Assembly: GCA_963965975.1 (NCBI GenBank)
Contig: OZ014417.1
Span: forward strand, 1,717,821-1,781,820
From: Xestospongia bergquistia
Lineage: Eukaryota; Porifera; Demospongiae; Haplosclerida; Petrosiidae
Reading direction: 5' to 3'
Length of the DNA: 64,000 nucleotides
Under the pieces are notes generated by a model. It ran no database searches and was not told the DNA's origin. It saw only the letters and a program-made list of their open reading frames with translations. Below are positions 11,198 to 32,117 of this stretch, piece by piece (the stretch's first letter is position 1; each line of letters opens with the position of its first letter). A program made the translations under genes and the position numbers.

Positions 11198-13649
11198 ATG
11201 ATCAGCATGGCGGAAAGTAGTTCTAAAGGAAGGACGTTGTCTGCGGATGAATCTGCTCACTTCAATGAAACAGAAGAAAAAAAGGAAATAGAGGTGTTGG
11301 TTAATGAGAAGGAACAGGCTGAATTAGTTCAGAAGGTTCTTAATGATGCTTTGCTAGCTACTGGTATGAATGATCTTCATATCAATGAGGATGATTTAGA
11401 AGATTATGATCAAGATAGTTCGTTATGTCATCCACCTATATCAAATGTAAGGGCATTCTATTTTTATATTACATATAATTCTTTCTCTCTCTCACACACA
11501 CACACACACACAGGCTTCTTCACTTTCACAAACTTTAAAGACAAAATGGCTAAACATCACTAGTATCTTTCCTGAATCAGCAAAAAATCTAGCTCCTGGA
11601 GAACTTATACATGAACCTAGTTTCAGTCTGTTTGATGCTATGTCTGCCATAGAACTCACTGACACAAAAATGGACGCTATAGTACAATGGAACTATTTGC
11701 CAAGTTACTATCCACGGTCATTGAGGGAGGCTGTTGAGAAAGGTCAATTGAAACTACAGGGTCATTCTCCAGCTGAATTAATTGGCATTTTTGACGAGAT
11801 CTTAGCATGTGTAGCTACATGGTTACGTGGACATACACTAGCGCAAACAGTTTTTACATGTATGTATCTTCTAGATACCCAACAAAGTGAAAATCTTTTT
11901 TTGAGAGCATTTTCAGTTGCCGTGATCAAAATAGTGGATCTCTTAAGGGAAATGATTGGAAAGGGCGGGGTCTATGCCGAAGATGAACAGCAATTAGTAT
12001 GTATTGGTTTCAACATGCTGACATCAACTAAAGATGACACTGTGTTTGCTACTCTCAAAGCTGCTAAGGACAGAATTACAATGCTCCTTAAAAACCCAAT
12101 ACCTAATGAATCTCTTTCAAATATGGTTGCCGAGTCTCCACCTTCTATTACGTCAAGACTTGCTGAGGAATGGGATAGACCTCTGACAGAAGCATTATTA
12201 TCAAGGATAAAATTCATACGATCTCTCTTTTTGTTAATTTCAAATTTGAGCAAGAAAACACGAGAGAGCATTCATGCTAGTGAACATGAGTTGCCTTCAT
12301 GTTTAGCTCTCTTGAAAAATATCATGAGTACTCTCCATCTTGGTAAACCATTAGACTCCGCCCATCCTTTAGACCTTGGATTTCATCCTCTTATCAATCA
12401 ACACTTACTTCCTCCCAGTTATAGACCATATAGTATTACATCACGTGTAGATGCTATGGATCTTTTTAATAGCATTCTAACTCACTTAGACAATATTTAC
12501 AAAATAGGACGACTTAATAATCTCAATGGTTTGTTTTCAGCTGTACTAAATCTGTCGACAGTCTCTGAGAGCCCTAACGTTTTGGTACGATCTCTAGTTG
12601 CACAGTTATGCCTTAATAATGATCGAACTAAAATTTTTGGCTCCAAATCACTTGAAGCTATGATTAAAGATGAAGTTCGTGGTCTCTTCAATCCGCCCTC
12701 GTTAAACCCACGTTCTCCTGTCTCATCAACAGCCTTAGTTCAAGACATAATTGACCGTTTCCTAGGCAACATCCACCTCCCATTTGTAGAGTTATTACGT
12801 GTGTACTGTCAACATAGAGCTCGTCAGAGAATAATGATTTCTCGCTATTTAGACACTGTGAGCGAGATTCAACAAGAATCAGAAAGTGTTGATCAACAAT
12901 TACATAAACTCACACAGCAACTTGACCCGCAGCGTCAACATCTCTCCTGTTACTGTACTTGGCTTGTATATTATGTCAGTCAATTGTTCATTGACTACAT
13001 TGTGCTTGGATTTGAGTATAATTTGTACAGTCCCTTCGAAATGCATTATATTTTTTGGTATCTGGAGTATTCCTACGGTTGGCAGCAGATGACGTTAAAG
13101 ACAGCTGCTAAGCTGCTCAGTCAAGAGCCTCAAACACAAGCCAAAAACAAGAAGAAGTTGAAGGGGAAGAAAAGGGAATTCCCAAAGGAAAGAGAGGTAG
13201 AAATTTCTCTTTTAAATGTCAAAAGAGGGATTTGTATTGGGTTGATGAGAGCATATGAGGCACTGCTTTTAGATGACAAAATACCTCAACCAAATTTTGA
13301 ATTTGGTTCCGAAGCCTTGGTATTTCGTAACAGGTTTCTGCCATTTGCATCTGTTGCTACACCTCAGCCTCTGTCCTATGCTGATTACCGTAAGCTAGCA
13401 GGAATTGAGAACTACAAAGGGTCTGGTTTAAATTTGTACGAGGCAGCTTCCCGCCATTTTTTAACAGCCAAAGCTTCGCTCTCGGCTCTCTCTGTACACA
13501 ACGAGGATACAGACCAGTTATTAAAAGTTATTAAAACCAATATTGTTATAATGAATCTAGCAGCGACTGGACATAAAAAGGACTCCAAAGCTCCACCCAT
13601 TTTAGATTTTTCATTACACAGAGCCTTTCCCGTAATTAGAATCAATTAG
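11198..13649 (+). CDS. NAA35: N-alpha-acetyltransferase 35, NatC auxiliary subunit (Mak10)
   Basis: Auxiliary subunit of the NatC complex (with NAA30 catalytic and NAA38), which acetylates N-termini such as Met-Leu, Met-Ile and Met-Phe at the ribosome. Two exons: 11198-11446 and 11514-13649, 794 residues from the first ATG, near the family length. The Mak10 signature lies at the start of exon 2 as FDAMSAIELTDTKMDA; further conserved stretches are TVFTCMYLLD and the helical C-terminal half. ATGs at 11198 and 11207 are in frame; either may be used. Exon 1 encodes an acidic, low-complexity N-terminus. The intron's 3' splice site is a (CA)n run ending in CAG. It shares a promoter with TIMM10 and converges on TSEN2. 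Confidence 0.94.
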
Positions 13650-13912
13650 AATTTTATTGATATTAAATAATATATTATTATTTAAAAAATGTATTTATAA
13701 AGATCATTTTCGTTTCACTTGTTTCTGTGTATATTTTGAACTAAATAATGTGATTAATGTATCATTTGTAAATTTCATAATTTTTGAAGAAGAAAATTTT
13801 TCCTCACTTTGACATTATAAGTCAGCAGAAAAAGCCCACATTAGCTCAGACCTGCTCCCATGTACTCATTCCTAAGATTGAATATCTGAGAGTTTCTATA
13901 TGTATATATAAC

Positions 13913-14914
13913 TCAATCTCGACCTTTCTCTGCAATCCATCGTTTGACAACAACACACGTTACTTTAATATCAGATATTTGATCCAAAATCTGTTTAAAG
14001 TCATCTTCCTCTAGTGTTGTTGACATGAAACATTGAGGTATAACAACAGAACAGATTATCACCTCCTTGTTGGCCCCTTCATTAACTCTCCCAATCGAGA
14101 TCACTTGTTGCCATGACAACTCTGCAGCTGGTCTTTCCTGAAAGCATTCTTCAGTAATATTACCCTCGGTTGGCTTTATCTCTTGATTATCTTCACACAC
14201 ACTCTCTTTTATCATCTTTTGGTCAATGTCCTCTGTTGTATTTGTTACAAGAACTGCATAGCTAGAATGATAAACAGTTGGACTTATTTTGTAAAGGAGG
14301 AAATCAACGCCAAATTTGAGTCCACATTTAGGTACCCAACCTTGACGTCTAAAATAAAAATATGCAATGTACTTTTCAGGGAATCGCTTATCATATTTTA
14401 AGAACTCGCTCCATAAAGAAACAAGAGTGATAACAATCTCATCTTTATTGATGAGTTTAAGACGACTGTGTTGAAGTAAATAAAATGCCTCCTCTGGAAA
14501 GAGATGTAGATTTTTTGTCATGTTTGTTATAATGGAATGTAATAATGAGTGGGTGGAACAAACTGACGATATCTCTTCCTGCTTTTCTTCAATCATTTGT
14601 TTCTCTTCTTGTTGAAGTTTCTTTCTTGGCGTTGGGTCCAGTTCTATTTTGGTTTGATCACTTCCTTCAGTTTGGTCTAATGAGCAGACTTCATCTATTG
14701 CTTCCTTCCTAGACCTTGGAAGTACTCTGTTTCCATAGCAACCATTGCTTACTAAAGTTTCAATACTCGTTGGGTCTGAAACCCATACCTGACCACTCAA
14801 AACCACACCCAATACTGGAATGTCTCCTTGAAGTAACTTCTGATCTCTGGTAGGTTGGTCATGTAATCTTTTCTTTCTCCTTGGACGAGGAGGGCTGTAA
14901 AAGTGTGTAGCCAT
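13913..14914 (-). CDS. TSEN2: tRNA-splicing endonuclease subunit Sen2
   Basis: Catalytic subunit of the nuclear tRNA splicing endonuclease, which cuts the 5' splice site of pre-tRNA. A single 333-residue exon, shorter than vertebrate TSEN2 because the middle linker is reduced. The endonuclease fold is clear in the C-terminal half: YFYFRRQGWVPKCGLKFG then VDFLLYK and YHSSYAVLV. The Tyr and His of the Tyr-His-Lys catalytic triad are visible there, and a C-terminal Lys lies in CVVVKRW. LSWQQVISIGRVN matches the region before the last strands. The N-terminus MATHFYSPPRPRRKKR is basic, consistent with nuclear location. It is divergent from ANAPC7, with 137 bp between start codons. Confidence 0.93.
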   Translation of the reverse strand: MATHFYSPPRPRRKKRLHDQPTRDQKLLQGDIPVLGVVLSGQVWVSDPTSIETLVSNGCYGNRVLPRSRKEAIDEVCSLDQTEGSDQTKIELDPTPRKKLQQEEKQMIEEKQEEISSVCSTHSLLHSIITNMTKNLHLFPEEAFYLLQHSRLKLINKDEIVITLVSLWSEFLKYDKRFPEKYIAYFYFRRQGWVPKCGLKFGVDFLLYKISPTVYHSSYAVLVTNTTEDIDQKMIKESVCEDNQEIKPTEGNITEECFQERPAAELSWQQVISIGRVNEGANKEVIICSVVIPQCFMSTTLEEDDFKQILDQISDIKVTCVVVKRWIAEKGRD

Positions 14915-15051
14915 TGTCTAAATTGCCATTAACGTTAGGATATCAATAAATCTTAATTAATTACTCTCATAATTAATTTTTAATTAATTATTATTGGTTA
15001 AATTTTTTCCGATTTTCGTAGTCGAAATTTTTGTAATTCTGTAAAATAAAT

Positions 15052-24534
<9,483 letters not shown>

Positions 24535-25085
24535 ATAATTTGATAATACCAGTAAGAGAATGACACAACAATTGGTTTGTTGTTTGTTTACATCAAGTAC
24601 ATTTTGTTTATATCATAAATGTTTTGATAAACAATGTAGCCGGTAGATCACGGACGTACTCAGTAAACACTTGAGATGGTTAGTAGCGGGTTTTATCACT
24701 GTCTGGTATACTTTGAATAAATACTCCCTTTTTCTTTTAATTGAATATTTCTCTACTGAGAAAAGTGTTAGTGTGATAAAGTGTTATGATAAGAGAGCGG
24801 TTTGTGACAGGTTCTTTTTGTATAGTTTTTGAGTTGCATAATTCTTTTTCCCCTCTCCTGCAAAGGTCTGGTGTATGATCAATGTCTTAAACTTGAAAAA
24901 TAAGAAGGGAAAATTCGTTATGATATTCTTTTGTATTGATAGCTCTCATGAAATGTTGACTGATAATATAATACTTCCTGTTATAAATCTCATGAATACT
25001 AAATTAATTTTAAAGATAAGTGTAATTATTAATATTAATAATTTTGACCACGTGTAACAAAATCTTTCGCAACTGCTTGGACTTG
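24535..25085. other. Intergenic: ANAPC7 3' end and upstream region of the 25130 gene
   Basis: No supported gene. It contains the ANAPC7 3' UTR and, at 25049-25054, a CACGTG E-box about 37 bp upstream of the TATA box. Confidence 0.6.
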
Positions 25086-25092
25086 TATAAAA
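25086..25092 (+). promoter_or_regulatory. TATA box
   Basis: TATAAAA followed by AAG, 44 bp upstream of the ATG at 25130. A normal TATA-to-start distance would give a leader of roughly 10-15 nt. Confidence 0.55.
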
Positions 25093-25129
25093 AGAGCAGT
25101 AACTGCAAACTTTGAGCAAATTTTGTGTC

Positions 25130-26545
25130 ATGGAGAGTTGTGAAACGACAACACTCTCACCTAATTTTGACTTCTCGACTTTTCCAGTCACCAATGAAGG
25201 CTTGGGGTGGCAGACCATGTCCTCTCCAGCCTCTTGCGACAGTTTCCAAGGCCACTTTCAAGTCGCTACAACGTATGGAGTCTATCAATGCCTACCCTAC
25301 ACTGTTCAGCAAAGAACTCCGGCCCTATCCTCGCCTGCTTCGTCTACAGATATCGATCTAATGACAGATTTTTTAGGTGACACTTCTCCATTTCATATGC
25401 CTTACAGCCCCACCTCGAGTGAGCCTCAGTTCCAAACGGCCAGAGACCTACACCATACTGGTCGGAGCTCCCCTACATTAGAACACAATATAAAATCAAA
25501 CTTGAAAATCCCTCGTGTAAAACGTACAGCTACCAATAACAAACCATACCGACAAAGAACCTCTTCGCCTGTGTTCCCTGAGCGATCCATACCCATTTCA
25601 GCAGTGGCCAGTCGCAGTAACACCTCACCAACCAAAGGAAAACCTCCTATTAGCATTCACACAAACCACTCTACAGGTACACAAATTGATTCTAGCTTAT
25701 ACTTTGCTGGAAAAACTGGTTTTCTGAGAATGATGACAGATCAAGAAATTGATCTGACTTCTATTCTTTCCGCTCCCAAATCTCCTCTTTTTGTCCAACT
25801 GCAACAACACCAGCATATTGAACAGCTCAAAGACATTGAGAAAAAATTGTTAAAGTTATATTCAGAAAAAGCCCGATTATATAGAGTCACCCAGGATACA
25901 TTCCAAGTGACTGCAACAACAATAAGAAATACCAAAGGATCATTACACTTATCAATTCTTCCTACAGGCCAGTCAGTACTCGACCATGGTTTTATAGAGG
26001 AAGCTAATACGATACTATTGTCCATTGGAGGGCTTTATTCTTCTTTTGAAACAGCTATGGAAAAGATTATCTCTCTCTGCTCAAGTGCACAGTCATCCAT
26101 CTCTGACTTATCAGACTGTTTTCCTTACATAAGAAGTCTGCTCTCTGACAAGCTTCATTTCAAATTGCAAGAGATTCCTGCTTCAAAGTTTGTTCAAATA
26201 GAGTGCAAGCCTATGACTTCATCAACTGTAGCTAGTGACATATCTCCAAGTCTTCTTGTTATTTTAGAAGCTTTGAACCAAGTCATGAAACAGGCTCAAT
26301 TAATACAGCAACAAGGACCTGCAATAGACTCATTGTTGGCCTCGTATCAGAAGCAGATACAACACAATATTGATTGCCTAGAACAACTCTGTGCTGAAAG
26401 CAATATGGAAACTAGAGGTAATATACGAACTGTGTTATCAGGAAATCTTGCAGTTCTTGGAGCCGTCCAGCAAATTTGGCAGCAACATTATCGTTTAGCA
26501 ACAGATACAGTGAAGAATATTTCAGAATCTCTTACTTCACTTTAA
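25130..26545 (+). CDS. Uncharacterised intronless protein, about 471 aa
   Basis: Not recognised. A single open exon starts MESCETTTLSPNFDF. The first ~200 residues are Ser/Thr/Pro-rich and probably disordered (SSPASCDSF, SPASSTDID, SSPTLEH) with a basic patch KIPRVKRTATNNKPYRQR that could act as a nuclear signal. From about residue 225 the protein becomes helical: QQHQHIEQLKDIEKKLLKLY, then LDHGFIEEANTILLSIGGLY and several further amphipathic helices to the end (NISESLTSL). No catalytic motif, signal peptide or membrane segment is seen. A TATA box and an E-box precede it. A regulator or scaffold is possible but is pure inference. The open frame (471 codons in AT-rich DNA) and its composition make it very likely a real gene. 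Confidence 0.75.
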   Translation: MESCETTTLSPNFDFSTFPVTNEGLGWQTMSSPASCDSFQGHFQVATTYGVYQCLPYTVQQRTPALSSPASSTDIDLMTDFLGDTSPFHMPYSPTSSEPQFQTARDLHHTGRSSPTLEHNIKSNLKIPRVKRTATNNKPYRQRTSSPVFPERSIPISAVASRSNTSPTKGKPPISIHTNHSTGTQIDSSLYFAGKTGFLRMMTDQEIDLTSILSAPKSPLFVQLQQHQHIEQLKDIEKKLLKLYSEKARLYRVTQDTFQVTATTIRNTKGSLHLSILPTGQSVLDHGFIEEANTILLSIGGLYSSFETAMEKIISLCSSAQSSISDLSDCFPYIRSLLSDKLHFKLQEIPASKFVQIECKPMTSSTVASDISPSLLVILEALNQVMKQAQLIQQQGPAIDSLLASYQKQIQHNIDCLEQLCAESNMETRGNIRTVLSGNLAVLGAVQQIWQQHYRLATDTVKNISESLTSL

Positions 26546-26852
26546 AAATAACAATTTAATAATAATTATACAGGCTCAATAGAATTGTGCATCATTTTTA
26601 ATACAGAAATCACTTTTCATATTTTTTGACACTTGAAATCACTTTTTTTACGAAATATAAATTTTTCAGTTTTGTAGTCTATTTAATTGTTAGTATAATA
26701 AATTTATTATTATTATGCTCATTAGCTGCAAATGTTAATAATTATACTTAATTAAAACAGCCCTGAATTTTATCTTTTGTTAAACAAACAACAATAAACA
26801 GCCCTTAACACTATAGTATCATTTCCAGGAGATCCTAAGTTCTAAAGCTGAC
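26546..26852. other. Intergenic AT-rich spacer
   Basis: 3' region of the 25130 gene with AATAAA-like words near 26698. No gene seen. Confidence 0.6.
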
Positions 26853-27263
26853 ATGAATGTGGCCAGTGTTATTCCTGTTCCTCCACCACCACCTCCTCCT
26901 CCTCCTCCTCCTCCTCCTCCTCTGCTCCCCTCGGCTAAAGCAGCCACTAAGCAAAACCCAACAATAACCATATCAACTGATTTGATTTCCCACGGTGCAA
27001 GCGAATACCTCTGTCCTATTTCTGTCTACCAACACCATCACTTGGATACTAAGATTTCTCTTATGCAAGAACTTAGTCAATATACTAAGTCTCCTTCTCA
27101 AGATCACAACAGGACTCCATCTCCAAAATGTAAAGTCAAACTTGATATTAGTGGTCATCCCACTAGTCATAAAAAACAAAGTCCACAACGATCACCTTAT
27201 AGGAGACACCGTTTTTCTGAAGATGGAATAGGACCAGCACCTGTTGTACTTCAAGATCACTAG
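26853..27263 (+). CDS. Possible polyproline-rich protein, 136 aa
   Basis: Not recognised. The frame begins MNVASVIPV followed by about 15 prolines encoded by CCT repeats, then a non-repetitive Ser/Pro/basic part (TPSPKCKVKLDIS, SPQRSPYRRHRFS). An AG preceded by TTTCC lies 24 bp upstream of the ATG, so an upstream exon is possible. It could also be an alternative 3' part of the preceding gene, which has the same strand. SP motifs with R and H suggest phosphorylation sites, not a fold. The region beyond the proline run keeps a plausible amino-acid composition, but the frame is short. Confidence 0.4.
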   Translation: MNVASVIPVPPPPPPPPPPPPPPLLPSAKAATKQNPTITISTDLISHGASEYLCPISVYQHHHLDTKISLMQELSQYTKSPSQDHNRTPSPKCKVKLDISGHPTSHKKQSPQRSPYRRHRFSEDGIGPAPVVLQDH

Positions 27264-27419
27264 TTTCTCTGGAACATAGGCAATGTGGACTTGTCAATGT
27301 CCAGTTTGTTTAGTATTAAACTTTCAATCTCAAATCAATAATAACACTTATATTGCTTCGTATATATTATAATGTCATATACTATAAATGGTGATTATTT
27401 AATATTCATAATCAAATTA

Positions 27420-29564
27420 TTATGGTGACCAATTTTGTAATAGTTGTACAATCTGATGTAGCTCATCTTTACTTCCTCCATTAATCCATTCAAAAGTACA
27501 TGCTAAAATATGTGGAGGATCACTACTTTTCTCTTGGCTCTTTCTCGATTTAGTTACTTTACTCTCTTCTCCTTGTTCATCTAGTAATTCCAGCGAACAT
27601 GTAAACTCCATAACACAAGGTGTATTAAAAGATTCTAATTGTGTATGAAGGTCTGCTACTGTATGTTCCTCTCCCAGAGCTTGTAGATTGACAGCTGCTA
27701 CAAGAGAGATGCTCATAGAAATCATTTTCTCACTACACACTTACTGTCTTCAGTCTGAACTGAGTGGTCTGGCTTTTCTTTAACTTGAGATGACACAATG
27801 TCTTCTTTGCTTGCTTTCGTTTTTATTTGTTTTATTTTCTCCATTAACCGTCTTCTTTTTCTCTGATGTGACCAAGTGTTGTACTGTGTCCTGCAATGCC
27901 AAATATATCGATGTTCCTCTTCTTTCTCTGTCTCTTCACATACCACCTGAAATAAATGATTAACAAAAAAATAACTATTTGACGATAATCTGACACTCTA
28001 ATTTCAAGCTGTATTTTCAACCTCAATATTGAAACACCTCTACATTGAGAATACCTCTATATTTAGGACACCTCTACATTGAGACACCTCTACATCGAGG
28101 ACACCTCTATACTGAGGACACCTCTACATTACAGAGTGCTCAAAGTGTCCCTACATAGAGGGGGTTTACTATACATTCATTTTGTCTTTTTAAATGTTTA
28201 GAAATTAGCTTAAAAACTAGAAAAGAGGTGTAAAATTATTATCACTGAGATTATTCATTTTGAAAATGTATATGTCAAGTGTTAACCTGTAATCTGTTTA
28301 AAGTCTGACTTAGCCAGTCCCTAGCTCTTGTGAACCCTTCAGAATCACTAGAGAAAGCAGTTAGTGATATCATATAAGGACGTGTCCTTTTGTCAGGTGA
28401 ACTAGTAACACTTTGAAACATCTACAATCATTATTAATAAGAGGTAACTTTAATGAGCTGTTTAATCATATCATCTGACTTTGTGTTTGAGGGACGGATC
28501 AAATGACCATCCAATTGCCCAGCGATGTGTCTTACCTTGAACAAACTCTGTACTCACTACAACTGGCACCTAACAATAACACACAATAACTATTCTAACC
28601 ACATCAAAGACACATAACCTTACATTGTTCTCATGAAGGATTGATTTTATGGTCTTTAAACTGGCCTTCTTTCCAAGCATTGTTGTATACCATCTAAATG
28701 TACTTTAATGATAAAACTGCATTATAAATTGTATGAAATATTACCTAATACTTGTCCCGAGACATAAACTATCCACTATGATACGTCTTACAAACTCAAC
28801 TTCTCCGCCTTTTGTAATAGTCTCAGCCTCGTTTCCAGTATTCTGAGTATGAGGTATAGGTCTGTGTCCGGTCCGAGATGCACCTCCTAATTGGTCCTCT
28901 TTATCATGATAGAATGGAGGATTACACATACAGAATGAGTATTGTATACAATCATCAATGACACCTGCTAAAATAATATCAGGAGTAACCTGTAATACTA
29001 AATCAATGAATATCATTAAGAGTTTATACAGAAGGGATTGTACCATACCAGATATATTAGCGTCACAGTTGTTTTTTGTCACGTTTTCTTGCGCATATTT
29101 CAAAGAAATGGGTTGAATTTCTGTTGCCAAGAACTTCCATTCATTCAATTTTGTACCAAGAAGAGGATAAATGCAAGATGAACCCGTACCTAAAAATAGA
29201 ATTAACCATTACTCATGTAGTTTCCATGGTAACCTATGTCAATGCCCACTATTTTATCTCCTCGAGGGTAAACTCCTTTTTCATCACTCAATAGGTCCTC
29301 TAGCCAATGAATATAATTTAGACGTTGAGGTACAGCAGGAACCATATGATCGTCTGGTATCTCAATTTTTAATCCAAATTCATGCTCTAGACACGCACAT
29401 GTTAATTCACGCAGAGCCTCAGAACTACTGAAATTTAATGTGTACTGGAACCCTTCAGTAGAAGTGTGTTTTCTTTGGATTAGGTGTGGTTTAAGACCTG
29501 GTCTTGTCGTTGCATAAGCACCAAAATCAGGCTTCTTATCTTTGAATCTGTTTCGTGAATGCAT
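27420..29564 (-). CDS. METTL16: METTL16, RNA N6-adenosine methyltransferase
   Basis: Class I SAM-dependent methyltransferase that methylates U6 snRNA and MAT2A hairpins in vertebrates. Eight exons are read; the first are 29564-29234, 29189-29049 and 28997-28745. It starts MHSRNRFKDKKPDFGAYA as in the family. The SAM motif is spliced as VGIDIGTGSSCIYPLLG; the catalytic NPPF is in FCMCNPPFYH. GGEVEFVRRIIVDSL, WYTTMLGKK and FVQGKTHRWAIGWSF follow. The C-terminal exons carry a basic linker (HQRKRRR) and a terminal segment (MEFTCSLELLDEQ ... HILACTFEWINGGS) resembling the vertebrate KA1-like VCR. The last intron is only about 47 bp. Divergent from the 29780 gene with 215 bp between starts. Confidence 0.94.
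28020..28135. repeat. ACACCTCTACATTGAGG-type tandem repeat
   Basis: Six or seven imperfect units of about 17-18 bp in a METTL16 intron, followed by GTGTCCCTACATAGAGGGGG, a partial inverted copy of the unit. Possibly one end of a small transposon-derived repeat. Confidence 0.65.
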
Positions 29565-29666
29565 AGATACTAAAATGAAGATAAGGGAATTTTAATCATA
29601 ATTCTCCTATGATAACAAATAGTCCACAATATCTGTTCTGAGAAACATAACTTACTAGTTGCAATG

Positions 29667-29702
29667 TGACGTCACGTAGGTATAGAATTTCCCCCACGTG
29701 GG
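29667..29702. promoter_or_regulatory. CRE plus palindromic E-box in bidirectional promoter
   Basis: TGACGTCA (29667-29674), a perfect CRE/ATF palindrome, is followed 18 bp later by CCCACGTGGG (29693-29702), a perfect palindromic CACGTG E-box. Both lie between the divergent METTL16 and 29780 start codons. Confidence 0.6.
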
Positions 29703-29779
29703 AGGCTGGCAGATAAAATGGGTGGACCTCGTTTCTAAAGGAGGAGGCAAGTTTCATTTTGAAAGTTGTAAGAAAAATA

Positions 29780-31977
29780 ATGTCATCAGATAATGCGATA
29801 GCAACTCAGGAAACGCCAGTAGAATTCAAATTAGATTTGGTAAGTAGAAATAGTGGATGTATTAGATTGCCTTATTTTCACACTTCAGTTATATTATGTA
29901 TTTGTTCCTTGTAATAGTCAAAAGGTGCTAAAAATGAAGCTCGTCAACCTACAAAATTTGATCATCTTTGTGACAATGTTAATAGCTGTTTAGTCACGCA
30001 TGATAATTCTCTTGATGAGGTGAAATAGAGGATGGACAATTAAATGGATGGACGGATGGATGGGCGGACAGACATATGGACAGATAGTTGATTCAATAAA
30101 ATTATTTATTATTCTATTCTTTAGTTATACAGTTTTAAAGATGAGTTGTTAAAGGTCAGTAAATTAAATATGTATATGCTACAATAAACATTCATTTATA
30201 GCATTCTCTCCCTTTGCAATTCCATTTACAACTTACTCTTCTATCATCAAGAGTATTTAGAAGGTGCAATAACAAATCATGTATTGATGCGCTCATCTTA
30301 ATTGGTTCTCTCTTTAGTTATTCAGATTTAAAAACTTTAGTTAAAGAATTGACACGTTTAGTTCAACTTTATTCTGTACCGTGGGAAGAGAGAGGAACTG
30401 TTTTACAAAGTCTGAGAGCAGACTATGATAGCAAACAAAGACAACTTTCAATAGCTATTAAACAATTGGAAATGATAGCAATAAAGGTCCATATTTTAGT
30501 AGTTTAGTCCAGTTATTTGAAATTAGTAGTATGTACCAGTCAGTTGTATTAAACTGACTTTATATTGATATTGTAATGAATTGTTTTACCTTTTAGGATG
30601 AACAAATGACACATGAGAAAAGACTCAATCACTGGATGAGGCTGTATGCTAAAGTTATGGTCAGTTTCCCAAACTTTCCAATTCATTATAGTTCCATAAC
30701 ATGATAGATCACTTGTTTTATCATATTATATTTTTCTATACAGTCTGCTAAATCAAGTGGAAGAAGATGGAAATTTAGAATTGAGCCTTTCAGAAAAAAG
30801 ATTGCTGAAGGGTAAGCCCTGCTGCATTAAAGCTTAAATGATATAATACACATTTGAACTAATTCCTTCATTCTCAGCTATAATCCTTATGGTTCAGATT
30901 CTGAAGAATCTGACGAAGATGAAGAACTTACACAGCATAGACCTGTATGGAAAAATGTATTACTTGGTTAAATTTATCTCATATATTATTTAATAGTCTC
31001 CTTCTGAAAGTGACGAGGAATTGAAAGAATTGGCATCTGGCAAAGCTAGTGAACTGTATGGACAAAAACATTAGTTTCTATATTAAATCATACTTACTGT
31101 AGATCTCAAGCATTGTCTTCTAGACTTGGTGCTAGTGTTCTTAGAGTAAGTTGAGATGAACTTCTTAATAAATTAACACTGACCTTTTAAGAGAGTCCAG
31201 TTTGCTGATTTTGAAGAAACTGACCAACCTTCTTCTTCACCAGAAGGAGGCATTTCACTACCTGTTCGTCCTGTAGTGGAAACAGCTGATGCTATCTGTT
31301 GGACCGGAGAACCTGAGTTTGACAAGTATGTCTTTGTTATGAAATTATTAAGCAAAAATTGACATCAAAAAATTGCACATTGCATAACTCAACTCTGCTC
31401 TCTCTTTGTAGTTACTTATTGATAATACTGAACAGACCACAAGGTCTTTTAAAAGGTAATAAATTACTTAATATAACATAACAATTATTATTAGGAAATT
31501 CTCCTCAGGGAAGGACATTTGTTGCGGTCTTACTTTGGGTGATCAATACTTTTCATCTCAAGTGTATAAGCCCAATGATGATGAGTGAGTTAATAGTAAT
31601 ATCTGTAACAGGCATTACATTCTTCTAGTCAACAGACCTTCCATTTTTCTCTCTCTGATGATGCAGCTGTTTATCTTCCTCCACTTTGTAAACCTCATCA
31701 AACTACTGATATATTTTTAACACCAAAACTGAATGTAGCTGTCTTCCCTCGAAGTATTGCTGACGAAATGGCTGCTCATTGCTCAATACCATTACATGAG
31801 ATATCACTACATGTATGTCAATATTAGTATCTCTCTCTAAGTTACATCACTAGTCTCATTTAATGTCCTCTGTGTGCATTTTACTTATCATCTTAAAGAG
31901 GATACCTTCTTTTTCTAGACAACTAATCCATATTCATAATAAGAGAGGTTCCCTGTAATATCTGATCATACCTTACA

Positions 31978-32022
<45 letters not shown>

Positions 32023-32031
32023 AAGAGAGAG

Positions 32032-32117
<86 letters not shown>

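Noticed and set aside
14108..14121. X-box-like GTTGCCATGACAAC
   Set aside because: Has one mismatch and lies inside the TSEN2 coding exon, far from the start codons; treated as coincidence.
25112..25129. Extended start of the unknown gene six codons upstream
   Set aside because: That start would be a TTG; the ATG at 25130 is the natural eukaryotic initiator and is positioned well relative to the TATA box.
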